Of a stretch of DNA of 5,238 bases, positions 4,759 through 5,238 are shown piece by piece (positions within the stretch are counted from its first letter, which is position 1; every line of letters starts with the position of its first letter). The notes below the pieces were generated by a model. That model was not told where the DNA came from. It saw only the letters and a list, made by a program, of their open reading frames with translations, and ran no database searches. Source of the DNA: Balneolaceae bacterium SMO_bin1 (GTDB lineage Bacteria > Bacteroidota > Rhodothermia > Balneolales > Balneolaceae); assembly GCA_003123965.1 (NCBI GenBank), contig NNSL01000225.1, forward strand, positions 1 through 5,238. The letters run 5' to 3'. A program made the translations under genes and the position numbers.

Positions 4759-5238
4759 ATGAAAAAATTGATACCACTATCGCTGATGTTCTTACTCCTT
4801 ATGGGAGTGAGTATTACTCAGGCACAGACCGCAGAGCAACCATTTAATTTTAGTGTAGATTTGGGGACAAGTTCTTATAATGGTGACTTAGGGAACGAGT
4901 TACTTGAGTATTCCGAAGCTGATTTTACCTACGGAATTGGGCTTGCAGCGTACTTAAATCCTGCATTTGATGTAGCTTTGAAAGCTAAAATCATGCAGCT
5001 TGATCGTACGAACGGTCCAAATGACAATAATTTCTCACAACGTAACACGCAGTTCCAAACAGATAATCTAAACTTAAATCTAACTGCTGCGCTGGAAAGT
5101 GCTTGCCAGTGAATCAGATTTAAATCCATATGTTACTGCAGGTGTTGGAGCGAATTTCCTTCAATTTAATTCAGGCATCCGAAATAGTGACGTTGAGCAA
5201 CGCAACCTATTTTTGCTGTTCCCTTCGGTGCCGGTTTT
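4759..5238 (+). CDS. Outer-membrane beta-barrel protein precursor, frame broken twice, 3' end beyond window
   Basis: ATG 4759 starts a signal peptide (M-K-K, hydrophobic core 4-18, cleavage after T-Q-A at 22). Next come S-V-D-L-G-T-S-S-Y-N-G-D-L-G-N (32-46) and alternating strands such as Y-G-I-G-L-A-A-Y-L and F-D-V-A-L-K-A-K-I, typical of the barrel domains (often OmpA-like) of Bacteroidota-type outer membranes. Literal reading stops at TGA 5110-5112 after 117 residues. A second frame from about 5087 reads L-R-W-K-V-L-A-S-E-S-D-L-N-P-Y-V-T-A-G-V-G, clearly more barrel. Near the right edge a one-T addition at 5210-5214 gives N-L-F-F-A-V-P-F-G-A-G-F, a motif expected in this family. A C-terminal OmpA domain cannot be judged because the gene leaves the window. 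The start lies behind an AT-rich leader without a Shine-Dalgarno. Partner and cargo are unknown. Confidence 0.75.

Overview
The window looks like chromosomal DNA from a Gram-negative bacterium of the Bacteroidota/Balneolota/Rhodothermota (FCB) group. The signs are AT-rich leaders mostly without Shine-Dalgarno sequences, one good TTG...TAnnTTTG promoter, an outer-membrane beta-barrel precursor of the type common there, and a stand-alone proline dehydrogenase. The phylum is an inference, not proven. No tRNA, rRNA, CRISPR array or insertion sequence was seen.

Layout. At 1-883 (minus strand, running off the left edge) is a secreted DUF4097-type protein. Its body is an array of 18-residue T-S-G-G-[HNR] repeats, and a sequence identical to the Bacillus sigma-W type ECF promoter consensus lies in front of it. 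A 191-bp divergent intergenic region separates it from a complete monofunctional proline dehydrogenase (1075-1941, plus). Next, in the same direction, come a small DoxX-like membrane protein (2004-2389) and, three bases further on, a large membrane-anchored zinc metallopeptidase-like gene (2393-4511). After 247 bp of AT-rich DNA with a Bacteroidota-type promoter, a signal-peptide-bearing outer-membrane beta-barrel gene starts at 4759 and runs off the right edge.

The most important structural point is that three plus-strand genes are broken in frame, and the breaks follow a pattern. The DoxX gene, the peptidase gene (twice) and the barrel gene (once of two breaks) each return to a sensible frame if a single base is added to a homopolymer run (A5, T6, T7 and T5). 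Literal reading gives short ORFs ending at 2228, 2878 and 5112 and an ORF starting at 2922. Corrected reading gives a 128-aa DoxX protein, a 706-aa peptidase and a continuous barrel. Under-called homopolymers in the assembly explain this best. Real indels, or slippage at the two exact -1 slippery heptamers in the peptidase gene, are less likely but testable.

Functionally the genes do not form one obvious pathway. Proline dehydrogenase feeds electrons from proline into the membrane quinone pool. The DUF4097 protein, the periplasm-facing peptidase and the barrel are all envelope proteins, and the first may belong to an ECF sigma-factor stress regulon. The most novel object is the peptidase: about seven membrane segments, then a periplasmic HExxH...E domain, then TPR-like helices, apparently co-transcribed with DoxX.
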